DNA from: Amycolatopsis vastitatis
Lineage (GTDB): Bacteria > Actinomycetota > Actinomycetes > Mycobacteriales > Pseudonocardiaceae
Assembly: GCF_002234595.1 (NCBI RefSeq)
Contig: NZ_NMUL01000016.1
Location: 62,001 to 126,000, forward strand
Length of the DNA stretch: 64,000 nt
Reading direction: 5' to 3'
Shown here: piece after piece, positions 40,829-49,872 of the stretch
Layout of the letters: each line of letters opens with the position of its first letter
Position numbering within the stretch: position 1 is the stretch's first letter
The notes under the pieces: generated by a model
Databases searched by the model: none
Told to the model about the DNA's origin: nothing
Seen by the model: only the letters and a program-made list of their open reading frames with translations
Translations under genes and position numbers: made by a program

Positions 40829-42181
40829 GTGTCTTTTGTACGGACATACACCAAGCCGCGGGTGTTCGCGGCCGCGGTTCTCGGCTCGCTCGTCGTCGGC
40901 GCCGCCCTCGGCGTCGTGGCGCGGCAGACCGAGGCCGGCTGGCTGACCGATCTCCTCGACCAGATCGGCACCATCTTCACCACGCTGCTGCAGATCGCGG
41001 TGATCCCGCTGGTCTTCACGGCGATCGTGGTCGGCATCAACAGCCTCCGCGGCCTCGGCGGCGGGCGCACCGCCGCGCGGCTCGGCGGCAAGACGGTGCT
41101 GTGGTTCGCGATCACGTCGTTCATCGCGTCGCTGATCGGCATCGCCATCGGCCGGATCTTCAACCCCGGCGCCGGCGGCCTCGGCGGCGTCACGGCGACC
41201 GCGAAGAACGCAGACAAAGCCGCGAAGAGCGTCGACCACTGGGGTTCGTGGGACGCCTTCGTCAACGGGCTGCTGCCGGAGAACTTCGTGAAAGCGTTCT
41301 CCGACGGCGAGACGCTGCAGGTGCTGTTCCTGGCGTTGATCATCGGCGCCGCCGCCTACAGCCTCGGTGACCGCGCGAAGCCGTTCGTGGACTTCACGAC
41401 CAGCGTGTTCGAGATCATCCAGCGCTACCTCGGCTGGATCGTCCGGCTGGCCCCGATCGGCATCGTCGGCCTGATCGGCGCGGCGGTCTCCAACTACGGC
41501 GACGCGCTGTTCCGGCCGCTGTTCTCCACCACGCTCGCGGTGTACGTCGGCTGCCTGCTCGTGCTGTTCGTCGTCTACCCGATCCTGCTGCAGTTCGTGG
41601 CGAAGGTCAGCCCGCTGAAGTTCTTCGCGAAGGCGGGCACGGCGATCCAGTTCGCGTTCGCTTCGCAGTCTTCGGCCGCGACGCTGCCGCTGACCCGACA
41701 GTCCGCGGTGAACCTCGGCGTCCAGCCGGCGTACGCGGCCTTCGCGACCCCCCTCGGCAGCGCGACCAAAATGGACGGCTGCGCGGCGGTCTTCCCGGCG
41801 ATCGCGGCGATCTTCGTCGCGAACCTGGCCGGGGTGTCGCTGAACTTCTGGCAGTACGTCGGCATCGTGGTCGTCGCGGTGGTCGGCGCGCTGGCGACGG
41901 CCGGGACCACCGGCTGGCTGACGGCGTTCACGCTGACGACGTCGTTCATCGGCCTCGACGCCAAGCAGGTGGCGCTGGGCCTGGCGCTGATCTACTCGGT
42001 CAACCCGATCATGGACATGATGCGCACGGCGACGAACGTCGCGGGCCAGATCGTCGTCCCGACGATCGTGGCGCGCAGCGAAGGCCTCCTCGACGACGAC
42101 GTCCTGAACTCCCCCACCGACAACCCGCTGCACACCGACGACGGCTCCGCGGCCCGCCACACGGAACCCGCCCCCGCCTGA
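40829..42181 (+). CDS. Dicarboxylate/amino acid:cation symporter (DAACS family)
   Basis: This 450-residue membrane protein matches the DctA/GltP family. It has about eight helices, re-entrant loop HP1 with FAFASQSSAATLPLT and the C-terminal binding region with GLDAKQVALGLALIYSVNPIMDMMRTATNVAG (its core NPIMDMMRTATNV). It takes up C4-dicarboxylates or acidic/neutral amino acids with Na+ or H+. The GTG start is assigned by the MSFVRTYTKPRV N-terminus. It is followed by the nested inverted-repeat element. Confidence 0.93.
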   Translation: MSFVRTYTKPRVFAAAVLGSLVVGAALGVVARQTEAGWLTDLLDQIGTIFTTLLQIAVIPLVFTAIVVGINSLRGLGGGRTAARLGGKTVLWFAITSFIASLIGIAIGRIFNPGAGGLGGVTATAKNADKAAKSVDHWGSWDAFVNGLLPENFVKAFSDGETLQVLFLALIIGAAAYSLGDRAKPFVDFTTSVFEIIQRYLGWIVRLAPIGIVGLIGAAVSNYGDALFRPLFSTTLAVYVGCLLVLFVVYPILLQFVAKVSPLKFFAKAGTAIQFAFASQSSAATLPLTRQSAVNLGVQPAYAAFATPLGSATKMDGCAAVFPAIAAIFVANLAGVSLNFWQYVGIVVVAVVGALATAGTTGWLTAFTLTTSFIGLDAKQVALGLALIYSVNPIMDMMRTATNVAGQIVVPTIVARSEGLLDDDVLNSPTDNPLHTDDGSAARHTEPAPA

Positions 42182-42187
42182 CCCAAG

Positions 42188-42270
42188 CGCCCCAATGTGG
42201 CGTTCGGTGCATCTGACGCACCGAACGCCACATTGGGTGCGTCCAACGCACCCAACGCCACATTGGGGCG
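42188..42270. repeat. Nested inverted-repeat element with three related arms; bidirectional terminator region
   Basis: Three related arms containing AATGTGGCGTT or its complement occur in 83 bases. Arm 1 (42191-42210) pairs perfectly over 20 bp with arm 2 (42218-42237). Alternatively arm 1 (42188-42204) pairs over 17 bp with arm 3 (42254-42270), with GGGTGCGT/ACGCACCC forming a hairpin between them. The folds are mutually exclusive. The element lies between convergent genes, so it probably also stops transcription. It looks like a dispersed intergenic palindromic element. Confidence 0.85.
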
Positions 42271-42274
42271 CACT

Positions 42275-42997
42275 TCAGGAGGGGCAGGCGCGGAGGTCGG
42301 TGCGGGCGAGGCGGATGTCCGGCCAGCCGCGCAGGTCCGAGGGCGACGTCACCCGGCGCGTGCAGCCGACCGACCGGCCCGCCAGGTCGTACACCTCGGC
42401 CAGTACCGGCGCCGCCGCGCACTTCGGGGTGCCGGCCAGCGCGGCGGAGCAGTCGTGGCGGACCACGATCACGTCCGGGCGGCCGTCGGCCGTCACGTCG
42501 TAGAGCGACAGCGTCCCGGCGTCGGCGTAGTACGGCTTGCCCGGGTCCCGCCACACTCCCCCGGTGCCGACGAGGAGCTCGCCGTAGGCGGTCGTGCCGT
42601 TGTCGCCGGCGTCGCCGCGGACCAGGCACGCCGGGGCCGCGCCGTCGACGCAGCGCAGCGAGTTCTGGTCCAGCCGCACGCCGAGCTGGGCGATCGACAG
42701 CTCGAAGACCGTTCCCGGCTCGGGACCGACGCGCAGCCGCGCCGAACCCCCCGTCGCGTCGGTCAGCAGCACCACCGGCGTGCCCCCGACCGTCGCCGCC
42801 GCGAGCTCGCGGCACGGACCGCCACCGCAGGTCAGCGCCGGTGGGACCGGCGCCGCCGCGGGTTCGGCCGCCCCGGTCGGCACCTCCGGCCGCGGCCGCA
42901 GCAGGAACACCGCGGCGATCGCGCCGACGGTCACCACCGCGGCCAGCACCGCGGTGAGCAGCGCCGACCGGGGCGTCCGCGCTGCCGTAGTCCGCAT
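42275..42997 (-). CDS. Membrane-anchored extracytoplasmic protein of unknown function
   Basis: This 240-residue protein has one N-terminal TM helix (about 12-34) and an extracytoplasmic domain with an even number of paired Cys residues (LTCGGGPC, LRCVDGAAPAC, HDCSAALAGTPKC, GC..). A segment LYDVTADGRPDVIVVRHDC resembles an FG-GAP/VCBS repeat blade. I do not recognise a named family. The function is unknown. Confidence 0.72.
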   Translation of the reverse strand: MRTTAARTPRSALLTAVLAAVVTVGAIAAVFLLRPRPEVPTGAAEPAAAPVPPALTCGGGPCRELAAATVGGTPVVLLTDATGGSARLRVGPEPGTVFELSIAQLGVRLDQNSLRCVDGAAPACLVRGDAGDNGTTAYGELLVGTGGVWRDPGKPYYADAGTLSLYDVTADGRPDVIVVRHDCSAALAGTPKCAAAPVLAEVYDLAGRSVGCTRRVTSPSDLRGWPDIRLARTDLRACPS

Positions 42998-43090
42998 AAG
43001 ACAGAGCGTAAGCCGCTTCGCGAGCGTCCGTCGGCGGCGCCCCGTCGCGATGTGGCGGGTTCAACCCGACGGGGTCACGGCTAGCGGAGC

Positions 43091-43396
43091 GTGTCCGTCT
43101 ATGTTGTCCCCGTGACGAACCCGAACCTTCCCGCCGCTCTGTATCTCCCCACCAGCCCGGTCAGCGCCGAGATCGAAGGCGCGTCGATCGAGCTGCGCCG
43201 CACGCCGGACGGCCGCACCGCGCTGGTCGCCTTCTCCGCGCTGGACCGGCTGATCGAATGCTGCGGCGAGCACCAGCCGTGGGTCCTGGTGAACATCGAG
43301 CACCTGGGCCTGGTCCATTCGGCGAACCCGTACGACGTGATCGTGCTCGACTCGCCGCTGCCCGAAGACCTGCGCCACCGCGCCGCGCACGTCTGA
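43091..43396 (+). CDS. SAV_915/SseB-like small protein
   Basis: This protein of up to 101 residues (a GTG start at 43112 would give 94) contains TALVAFSALDRLIECCGEHQPW and NPYDVIVLDSPLP. It resembles actinobacterial SAV_915-type proteins, which are small, soluble and related to the SseB N-terminal fold. No function is known. It lies upstream of accA3, about 107 bases away on the same strand. Confidence 0.7.
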   Translation: MSVYVVPVTNPNLPAALYLPTSPVSAEIEGASIELRRTPDGRTALVAFSALDRLIECCGEHQPWVLVNIEHLGLVHSANPYDVIVLDSPLPEDLRHRAAHV

Positions 43397-43502
43397 GCGT
43401 GGTTCAGCTCTCACTCCAGAGACTCGCGACGGCATATCCGTAGACTTCCGAGATGCCGCGTGGGCGGTCAGCAATGCAGCTGTCGGACGCAGGAGGTGCG
43501 GG

Positions 43503-45293
43503 GTGGCCGAGCAGGTCGGCGAATCCACGGGTGGTCCGGTGACCAAGATCCTGGTCGCCAACCGTGGCGAAATCGCGGTACGCGTCATCAGAGCCGCGAA
43601 GGACGCTGGCCTGGCCAGTGTCGCGGTGTACGCGGACCCGGATCGCGACGCGCCCCACGTCCGATTGGCCGACGAAGCCTTCGCGCTCGGCGGCACCACG
43701 GCCGCCGAGAGCTACCTGAACTTCGACAAGCTCCTGGAAGCCGCCAAGCGCTCGGGCGCCGACTCGGTGCACCCGGGCTACGGCTTCCTCTCCGAGAACG
43801 CGGACTTCGCCCAGGCCGTCCTCGACGCCGGGCTGACCTGGATCGGGCCGAGCCCGCAGAGCATCCGCGACCTCGGTGACAAGGTCACCGCCCGCCACAT
43901 CGCCATGCGCGCGGGCGCGCCGCTGGTGCCGGGCACGAAGGAGCCGGTGAAGGACGCCTCCGAGATCATCGCGTTCGCCGACGAGCACGGCCTGCCGGTG
44001 GCCATCAAGGCCGCGTTCGGCGGTGGCGGCCGCGGCCTGAAGGTCGCGCGCACCCGCGAAGAAATCCCCGAGCTGTTCGAGTCGGCCACCCGCGAGGCGG
44101 TCGCGGCGTTCGGCCGCGGCGAATGCTTCGTCGAGCGCTACCTGGACAAGCCGCGGCACGTCGAGGCGCAGGTGCTGGCCGACATGCACGGCAACGCGAT
44201 CGTCGTCGGCACGCGCGACTGCTCGCTGCAGCGCCGTCACCAGAAGCTCGTCGAAGAGGCGCCCGCGCCGTTCCTGAGCGACGACCAGCGCCGGCGCATC
44301 CACTCCTCGGCGAAGGCGATCTGCAAGGAAGCCGGCTACTACGGCGCCGGCACGGTCGAGTACCTCGTCGCCGTCGACGGCACGATCTCCTTCCTCGAGG
44401 TCAACACGCGGCTGCAGGTCGAGCACCCGGTGTCGGAGGAGACGACCGGGCTCGACCTGGTCCGCGAGATGTTCCGGATCGCGCGCGGCGAAAAGCTGCG
44501 GATCACCGAAGACCCCGAACCGCGCGGCCACTCGATCGAGTTCCGCATCAACGGCGAGGACGCCGGCCGTGGCTTCCTGCCCGCGCCGGGCACGGTGACG
44601 AAGTTCGTCGCGCCGAGCGGGCCGGGCGTGCGCGTCGACTCGGGTGTCGAGTCCGGCAGCGTCATCGGCGGGCAGTTCGACTCGATGCTGGCCAAGCTGA
44701 TCGTCACCGGCTCGGACCGGAACAACGCCCTCGAGCGCAGCCGCCGCGCCCTCGACGAGATGGTCGTCGAAGGCATGGCGACGGTCCTGCCGTTCGACCG
44801 CGTGATCGTGAACGACCCGGCGTTCATCGGCGACGAGAACGGCTTCAGCGTGCACACGCGCTGGATCGAGACGGAGTTCGACAACAAGATCGAGCCGTTC
44901 GTGGCGCCGGACGTCGAAGCCGCCGAAGAGGAACCGCGGCAGAACGTCGTGGTCGAGGTCGGCGGGCGGCGGCTCGAGGTGTCGCTGCCGGGCGGGTTCG
45001 CACTCGAAGGCGGCGGGGGCGGCACCGCCGTCAAGGCGAAGCCGCGCAAGCGCGCCGGCGGCACCAAGGCGTCGGTGAGCGGCGACGCCGTCACGGCGCC
45101 GATGCAGGGGACCATCGTGAAGGTCGCCGTCGAAGAGGGCCAGACGGTCGAAGCCGGCGAGCTGATCGTCGTCCTCGAAGCGATGAAGATGGAGAACCCG
45201 GTCACCGCACACAAAGCGGGCACCGTCACCGGCCTTTCGGTCGAGGTCGGCGCCGCAGTGACGCAGGGCACGCAGCTTTTGGAGATCAAGTAG
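43503..45293 (+). CDS. accA3: Acyl-CoA carboxylase alpha subunit (biotin carboxylase + biotin carboxyl carrier)
   Basis: This 596-residue protein has a biotin carboxylase half (about 15-460: KILVANRGEIAVRVIRAAKD, HPGYGFLSENADFA, the ATP-grasp loop FGGGGRGLKVA and EVNTRLQVEHPV). A C-terminal BCCP domain (about 525-596) carries the biotinylation motif EAMKMENP at Lys562. It carboxylates its biotin with bicarbonate and ATP and hands the carboxyl to AccD-type subunits, including AccD5 in this window. GGAGG precedes the GTG start. It requires BirA for biotin attachment. The hairpin at 45315 follows the stop. Confidence 0.95.
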   Translation: MAEQVGESTGGPVTKILVANRGEIAVRVIRAAKDAGLASVAVYADPDRDAPHVRLADEAFALGGTTAAESYLNFDKLLEAAKRSGADSVHPGYGFLSENADFAQAVLDAGLTWIGPSPQSIRDLGDKVTARHIAMRAGAPLVPGTKEPVKDASEIIAFADEHGLPVAIKAAFGGGGRGLKVARTREEIPELFESATREAVAAFGRGECFVERYLDKPRHVEAQVLADMHGNAIVVGTRDCSLQRRHQKLVEEAPAPFLSDDQRRRIHSSAKAICKEAGYYGAGTVEYLVAVDGTISFLEVNTRLQVEHPVSEETTGLDLVREMFRIARGEKLRITEDPEPRGHSIEFRINGEDAGRGFLPAPGTVTKFVAPSGPGVRVDSGVESGSVIGGQFDSMLAKLIVTGSDRNNALERSRRALDEMVVEGMATVLPFDRVIVNDPAFIGDENGFSVHTRWIETEFDNKIEPFVAPDVEAAEEEPRQNVVVEVGGRRLEVSLPGGFALEGGGGGTAVKAKPRKRAGGTKASVSGDAVTAPMQGTIVKVAVEEGQTVEAGELIVVLEAMKMENPVTAHKAGTVTGLSVEVGAAVTQGTQLLEIK

Positions 45294-45314
45294 CGCGGTT
45301 CGTTACAGATGTCG

Positions 45315-45343
45315 TGGTGGGCCGCCCCCGGGGCGGCCTACCA
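45315..45343 (+). terminator. Hairpin terminator after accA3
   Basis: GGCCGCCCC and GGGGCGGCC flank a central C, and TGGTG/TACCA extends the stem outside it, giving about 14 bp before loop opening. It lies 22 bases after the accA3 stop and just before the DUF1707 gene. Confidence 0.7.
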
Positions 45344-45351
45344 TCGACTAC

Positions 45352-45891
45352 GTGACCGAAGTCCCGTCTCCGCAGCTGCGGATCAGCGACCAGAACCGCG
45401 AATCCGCGCTGTCCGCGCTCGGCGAGCACATGACCGCGGGGCGGATCGACATCGACGAGTACGGCGAACGCTCGGCCCGGATCACCGCGGCCAAGACGCG
45501 CGGCGAGCTCGGCGAGATCTTCGCGGACCTGCCGGCCCCGCACCCGCGCTACGAAGACGCCCCGCAGGCCGTGGCGGCACCCCGGCCCGAGGCCGAACCG
45601 GTGCCGCAGCGCCCGGCGCCGCCGGCGCAGTGGTCGCCCGCCCAGCGGTTGATCACCGCGTTCCTGCCGCTGGTCTGGATCGCCACGATCGCACTGATCG
45701 CGACCGGCGTGGTGCACGGGACGCTGATCCTCCTCCCGATCGGGCTGAGCGTCTTCGGCCGCGCGATGTGGGGGCACGGGCACGACCACCACGATCGGCA
45801 CGACCGCCGCGACCGGCACCTGCGCGACCGGGAGCGCCGCCGCGAGCTGCGCGACTCCTACCGCGACCACCGGCGCGGCCTGGACCACTGA
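45352..45891 (+). CDS. DUF1707 (SHOCT-like) domain membrane protein
   Basis: This 179-residue protein has an N-terminal DUF1707 domain (about 8-60: LRISDQNRESALSALGEHMT, GRIDIDEYGERSARITAAKT, ELGEIFADLP), a Pro-rich linker, one or two TM helices (about 98-140) and a His/Arg/Asp-rich tail. DUF1707 is thought to act in membrane-linked signalling or assembly, without proof. The GTG start gives V/MTEVPSPQLR. It is followed six bases later by a second DUF1707 gene. Confidence 0.87.
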   Translation: MTEVPSPQLRISDQNRESALSALGEHMTAGRIDIDEYGERSARITAAKTRGELGEIFADLPAPHPRYEDAPQAVAAPRPEAEPVPQRPAPPAQWSPAQRLITAFLPLVWIATIALIATGVVHGTLILLPIGLSVFGRAMWGHGHDHHDRHDRRDRHLRDRERRRELRDSYRDHRRGLDH

Positions 45892-45897
45892 CCGGCG

Positions 45898-46290
45898 ATG
45901 AGCGACATGCGGTTGAGCGACGCCGAACGCCAGGACGCCCTGGACGTCCTCGAAGAGCACGTCCGCAGCGGACGCCTCGACATCGACGAGTTCGGCACGC
46001 GCTCCGCGAAGGTCACGGCGGCCAAGCGGGTCAGCGAGCTCGTCCCGCTGTTCGACGACCTGCCGTCGCCCCGCCCGAGCGCGCTGCTCAACGGCGCGTC
46101 CGCGCCCCAGGTGCCGGTGATGTCCGGGGACAACCAGCTGGCGCGCTTCCTGACGGCGAGCGCGGTGCCGATCTCGATCGTCCTCGCGATCGCGGTCCTC
46201 ATCCTTTCCCGCGGCAGGCTGCTGATCATCTCGGTCGCGTTGCCGCTGGTGATCGCGATGATCGCGGGGGCCCGCCGCCGCCGGTCGTGA
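45898..46290 (+). CDS. DUF1707 domain membrane protein (paralog of the preceding gene)
   Basis: This 130-residue protein has DUF1707 at about 5-60 (MRLSDAERQDALDVLEEHVR, GRLDIDEFGTRSAKVTAAKR) followed by two TM helices (about 82-125) and an Arg-rich end. It is a shorter paralog of the previous gene, with aligned DIDE(Y/F)G and AAK motifs, so the pair likely arose by tandem duplication. The function is unknown. Confidence 0.87.
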   Translation: MSDMRLSDAERQDALDVLEEHVRSGRLDIDEFGTRSAKVTAAKRVSELVPLFDDLPSPRPSALLNGASAPQVPVMSGDNQLARFLTASAVPISIVLAIAVLILSRGRLLIISVALPLVIAMIAGARRRRS

Positions 46291-46322
46291 TCGCTCCGCC
46301 CGGCCTGGCTAGGCTGGGTGGA

Positions 46323-46853
46323 GTGGAACCGGTGGAGATCAACGCGGGCACGTACTACCTGCGCCAGCTGCGCGCCGACAGGCACATCGACGACCGCCGG
46401 GTGCTGATGGAGGCGTTCGCCGACCCGACCCACCGCAAGTACGTGCTGAACTACCGCCTGCGCACGCTGGACGAGGCCACCGAGTACGTGGCGTTGCGCG
46501 CGGCCCAGTGGGCGGCCGACGAGCGTTGTTCGTGGGCGATCGCGGAACCGACGTCGGGCAGGCTCCTGGGCGAGGTGGGTCTTCGCGAACTGGACCTGGA
46601 CACGGCGTACGCGGAGGCGACGGTCTGGGTCCACCCGTCCGAGCGCGGCAAGGGCATCGCGACAACGGCGTTGAACGCGGCTCTGCGCTTCGGTTTCGGA
46701 GGCTTGGGCCTGACCGAGGTGAGCTACCGCTACGAGGAGAGCAACACGGCCTCGGCAATCGTGGCGAAGCGCTGCGGGTTCACGCTGCTGGGCCCGGAGC
46801 CGGCCCCAGCCCCGACCGGCGAGCGCCTGATCCGCTGGCACCGCACGTCCTGA
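46323..46853 (+). CDS. GNAT family N-acetyltransferase (RimJ/RimL-like)
   Basis: This 176-residue acetyltransferase has YYLRQLRADRHIDDRRVL at its N-terminus, VWVHPSERGKGIATTALNAA as the acetyl-CoA loop, and the C-terminal SNTASAIVAKRCGFTLLG. This pattern fits RimJ/RimL-type enzymes that acetylate ribosomal protein N-termini or small amines. The GTG start at 46323 is chosen from homology; GTG at 46332 is also possible. Confidence 0.85.
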   Translation: MEPVEINAGTYYLRQLRADRHIDDRRVLMEAFADPTHRKYVLNYRLRTLDEATEYVALRAAQWAADERCSWAIAEPTSGRLLGEVGLRELDLDTAYAEATVWVHPSERGKGIATTALNAALRFGFGGLGLTEVSYRYEESNTASAIVAKRCGFTLLGPEPAPAPTGERLIRWHRTS

Positions 46854-47030
46854 CGGCGGCATTCCGGCCGGGAGAGACAGCTCGTTCCACCCGGTCCCCC
46901 AGCACGCGGCCGTGGGCGACCACCCCTTCCCCGCCGCGGAACTCCTCCGCCCTCCCTGGGGGGGCGTCCCCACGTCCAGTCTATCGGCACCCACGACGAA
47001 ACCCGCTCCGAAGGTGCCCGCAGGCCTCGG

Positions 47031-47060
47031 GTATCCACAATCGGCCAGGGCTGTGGATAA
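47031..47060. other. Inverted pair of DnaA-box-like sites in the GNAT-glpD intergenic gap
   Basis: GTATCCACA (47031-47039, one mismatch to TTATCCACA) and TGTGGATAA (47052-47060, perfect) face each other in the convergent intergenic region. Two such sites close together are unlikely in coding DNA of this composition but may still be chance. No replication gene is near. Confidence 0.4.
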
Positions 47061-47110
47061 CCGCGCGCGAAGCTTCATTTCCGCTGCTGCGGGGACCTCC
47101 GCCACGGGCT

Positions 47111-48850
47111 TCAGCTCACCGGCTCCACGATCCCCGCCCGGGCCTCCGGGGCCGCTGACCTCAGCGCGTCCGCCGCTTCGTCGCTCGGCTGGGACTGGGA
47201 CTTGCGTTCCGCATCGACCCGCGCCCGGTAGACCTCGATCTCGCGCTTCACCGTTTCGGGTGACCAGCCGAGCACCTCGCCCACCAGCGCTCCCACCTGC
47301 TCGGCGCAGTCGACGCCGCGGTGGGCGTACTCGATCGAGATGCGTGTCCGGCGGGCCAGGACGTCCTCCAGGTGGAGCGCCCCTTCGTGCGAAGCCGCGT
47401 ACACCACTTCGACGCCCAGGTAGTCCGGGGCGTGCTCGATCGGCTTCAGCAGCTCCGGGCGGCCGTCCGCCGAGGCCAGGACCTCGTGGACCAGCGAGCC
47501 GTAACGGTCGAGCAGGTGCCTCACCCGGTAGGGGTGCAGGCCGTGCTCGGCGGCCAGGTGGTCGGCCTGGTTGACCAGTGCGTGGTAGCCGTCCGCGCCC
47601 AGCAGGGGGACCTTGTCCGTGATCGACGGCTGCGAACGGCCGGGCAGGTCCACCGCCGCCGCGTCGACGGCGTCCGCCGCCATCACCCGGTACGTCGTGT
47701 ACTTGCCGCCCGCGATCGCGACCAGGCCGGGCGCCACCCGCGCCACCGCGTGCTCGCGCGAGAGCTTCGAAGTCTCTTCGCTCTCCCCCGCCAGCAGCGG
47801 GCGAAGGCCCGCGTACACGCCTTCGATGTCGTCGTGCGTCAGTGGCGTCGCCAAGACGCTGTTGACGTGCTCGAGGAGGTAGTCGATGTCGTGCTTCGTC
47901 GCCGCCGGGTGGGCCAGGTCCAGGTTCCAGTCGGTGTCCGTCGTTCCGACGATCCAGTGGTTGCCCCACGGGATCACGAACAGCACCGACTTCTCCGTGC
48001 GCAGGATCATCCCCGACTCCGAGACGATCCGGTCGCGCGGGACGACGATGTGCACGCCCTTGCTCGCGCGCACCCGGAACCGCCCGCGGCCGCCGGACAG
48101 CCGCTGCAGCTCGTCGGTCCAGACGCCGGTGCAGTTGATCACCGCGGCGGCCGAGATCTCCGTTTCGCGGCCGTCCTCGACGTCGCGCACGCGCACGCCG
48201 GACACCCGGTCGGCCTCGCGCAGGAAGCCGACGACCTGGGTGGACGTCCGCACGACCGCGCCGTAGTGCGCCGCCGTCCTGGCCACCGTCATCGTGTGGC
48301 GGGCGTCGTCGGACTGCGCGTCGTAGTAGCGGATCCCGCCGATCAGCGCCGACCGCTTGAGCGCCGGCACCATCCGGAGCGCGCCCGCGCGGGTCAGGTG
48401 CTTCTGCCCCGGGACGCTGCGGGCGCCGCCCATCGTGTCGTACATCAGCAGGCCCGCCGCGGTGTACGGCCGCTCCCACACGCGGTGCGTCAGCGGGTAG
48501 AGGAAGCTGACCGGCTTCACCAGGTGCGGCGCGATCGTCGTCAGCATCAGCTCGCGCTCGCGCAGGGCCTCCCGGACCAGGCCGAATTCGAGCTGCTCCA
48601 GGTAGCGCAGGCCGCCGTGGAAGAGCTTGCTCGACCGGCTCGACGTCCCGGACGCGAGGTCACGGGCCTCGACGAGCGCGACCCGGAGCCCGCGCGTCGC
48701 GGCGTCGAGGGCGGTACCCGCGCCCACCACGCCGCCACCGATGACGACGAGGTCGAAGGTCTCGTTGCCGAGCCGGTGCCAGGTCTCTTCCCGCTTGGCC
48801 GGGCCCAGTCGAGCCGGGTTGGTCTCCGCTGCGTGCTGCGCGCTGGCCAC
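47111..48850 (-). CDS. glpD: Glycerol-3-phosphate dehydrogenase/oxidase (FAD)
   Basis: This 579-residue enzyme has the FAD-binding motif DLVVIGGGVVGAGTALDAATRG, the family signature SSRSSKLFHGGLRYLEQLEF, and the C-terminal DAO_C-type domain (about 430-560). It oxidises glycerol-3-phosphate to dihydroxyacetone phosphate at the membrane and feeds electrons to quinones. GTG at 48850 is preceded by GGAGGAG. It is divergent from glpF-glpK, so the three genes make up glycerol use. In M. tuberculosis glpD2 is next to lpdA, as here at somewhat greater distance. Confidence 0.95.
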   Translation of the reverse strand: MASAQHAAETNPARLGPAKREETWHRLGNETFDLVVIGGGVVGAGTALDAATRGLRVALVEARDLASGTSSRSSKLFHGGLRYLEQLEFGLVREALRERELMLTTIAPHLVKPVSFLYPLTHRVWERPYTAAGLLMYDTMGGARSVPGQKHLTRAGALRMVPALKRSALIGGIRYYDAQSDDARHTMTVARTAAHYGAVVRTSTQVVGFLREADRVSGVRVRDVEDGRETEISAAAVINCTGVWTDELQRLSGGRGRFRVRASKGVHIVVPRDRIVSESGMILRTEKSVLFVIPWGNHWIVGTTDTDWNLDLAHPAATKHDIDYLLEHVNSVLATPLTHDDIEGVYAGLRPLLAGESEETSKLSREHAVARVAPGLVAIAGGKYTTYRVMAADAVDAAAVDLPGRSQPSITDKVPLLGADGYHALVNQADHLAAEHGLHPYRVRHLLDRYGSLVHEVLASADGRPELLKPIEHAPDYLGVEVVYAASHEGALHLEDVLARRTRISIEYAHRGVDCAEQVGALVGEVLGWSPETVKREIEVYRARVDAERKSQSQPSDEAADALRSAAPEARAGIVEPVS

Positions 48851-49085
48851 GTGACACTCCTCCTCGTGCTGGCGAGGCTTCCAGCATCGCACGACCTGGT
48901 GATCATCCGCCCGTCCACGGATGACACTTGTGGCGTAACCCTCCGCGATCTTGAAAAGATTCGGCTGCCCGGTGCTTGGAAGTAGCTTCTACGCCCCGGT
49001 AACGTCGCGCGGACGTGGGTCGGCAACGGAGCCGTGGCACGCCGTGATCGACCCTGCGCAGAATGTCCAGTGTGGAGGTGCAGCG

Positions 49086-49838
49086 GTGAGTGCTGGAGCA
49101 ATAATCGTCTGGGAAATACTGGGAACGGCCGCGCTGATCCTGCTCGGCAACGGTGTGGTCGCCAACCACGTGCTCCGTAAGAACAACGGTCACAACGGCG
49201 GATTCCTGTTCATCACCTTCGGCTGGGCCTTCGCCGTCTTCACCGGCGCCAGCATCGCCGCGCCCAGCGGCGCCCACCTCAACCCGGCGGTGACGCTGGG
49301 CCTGGCGATCTCGGGCAAGGTCTCCTGGGCGAACGTCCCGTTCTACTTCATCGGGGAGATGGCCGGCGCGATCATCGGCGCCGTGCTCTGCTGGGCCGCC
49401 TACAAGCTGCAGTTCGACGACCACCCCGAACCCGAGAACACGCTGGGCATCTTCTCCACCGCGCCCCAGATCCCGAACGTCGCCTGGAACCTCGTCACCG
49501 AGATCATCGGCACCTTCGTCCTCGTCGCCTGGATCCTGCTCAGCCCGGTCGCCGCGGCCGCGTCGCCGAACGGCGTCCCGACCTTCGGCAACTCCGCACT
49601 GGGCTACGCCGGCGTCTCGTTCGTGGTCCTCGTGATCGGTACCTCGCTCGGCGGGCCGACCGGCTACGCCATCAACCCGGCCCGTGACCTCGGCCCCCGG
49701 ATCGCGTACGCCTTCCTGCTGCCGATCAAGAACAAGGCGAACGCCAACTGGGGCTACTCGTGGATCCCCGTCGTCGGCCCGCTCGTCGGCGGCGCGCTCG
49801 CCGCACTCGTCTACCTCGCCGTCCACAACCTGACCTGA
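49086..49838 (+). CDS. glpF: MIP/aquaglyceroporin family channel (glycerol facilitator)
   Basis: This 250-residue channel has six membrane helices and both NPA boxes: HLNPAVTLGLAI near residue 65 and INPARDLGPR near residue 198. The Asp after the second NPA region (NPARD) is the mark of glycerol facilitators rather than water-only aquaporins. GTG at 49086 has GGAGG seven bases upstream. It lies 34 bases before glpK in one operon. Confidence 0.94.
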   Translation: MSAGAIIVWEILGTAALILLGNGVVANHVLRKNNGHNGGFLFITFGWAFAVFTGASIAAPSGAHLNPAVTLGLAISGKVSWANVPFYFIGEMAGAIIGAVLCWAAYKLQFDDHPEPENTLGIFSTAPQIPNVAWNLVTEIIGTFVLVAWILLSPVAAAASPNGVPTFGNSALGYAGVSFVVLVIGTSLGGPTGYAINPARDLGPRIAYAFLLPIKNKANANWGYSWIPVVGPLVGGALAALVYLAVHNLT

Positions 49839-49872
49839 TCGCCTCCCGAAGACGGAAATTCCTGGAGCACAC

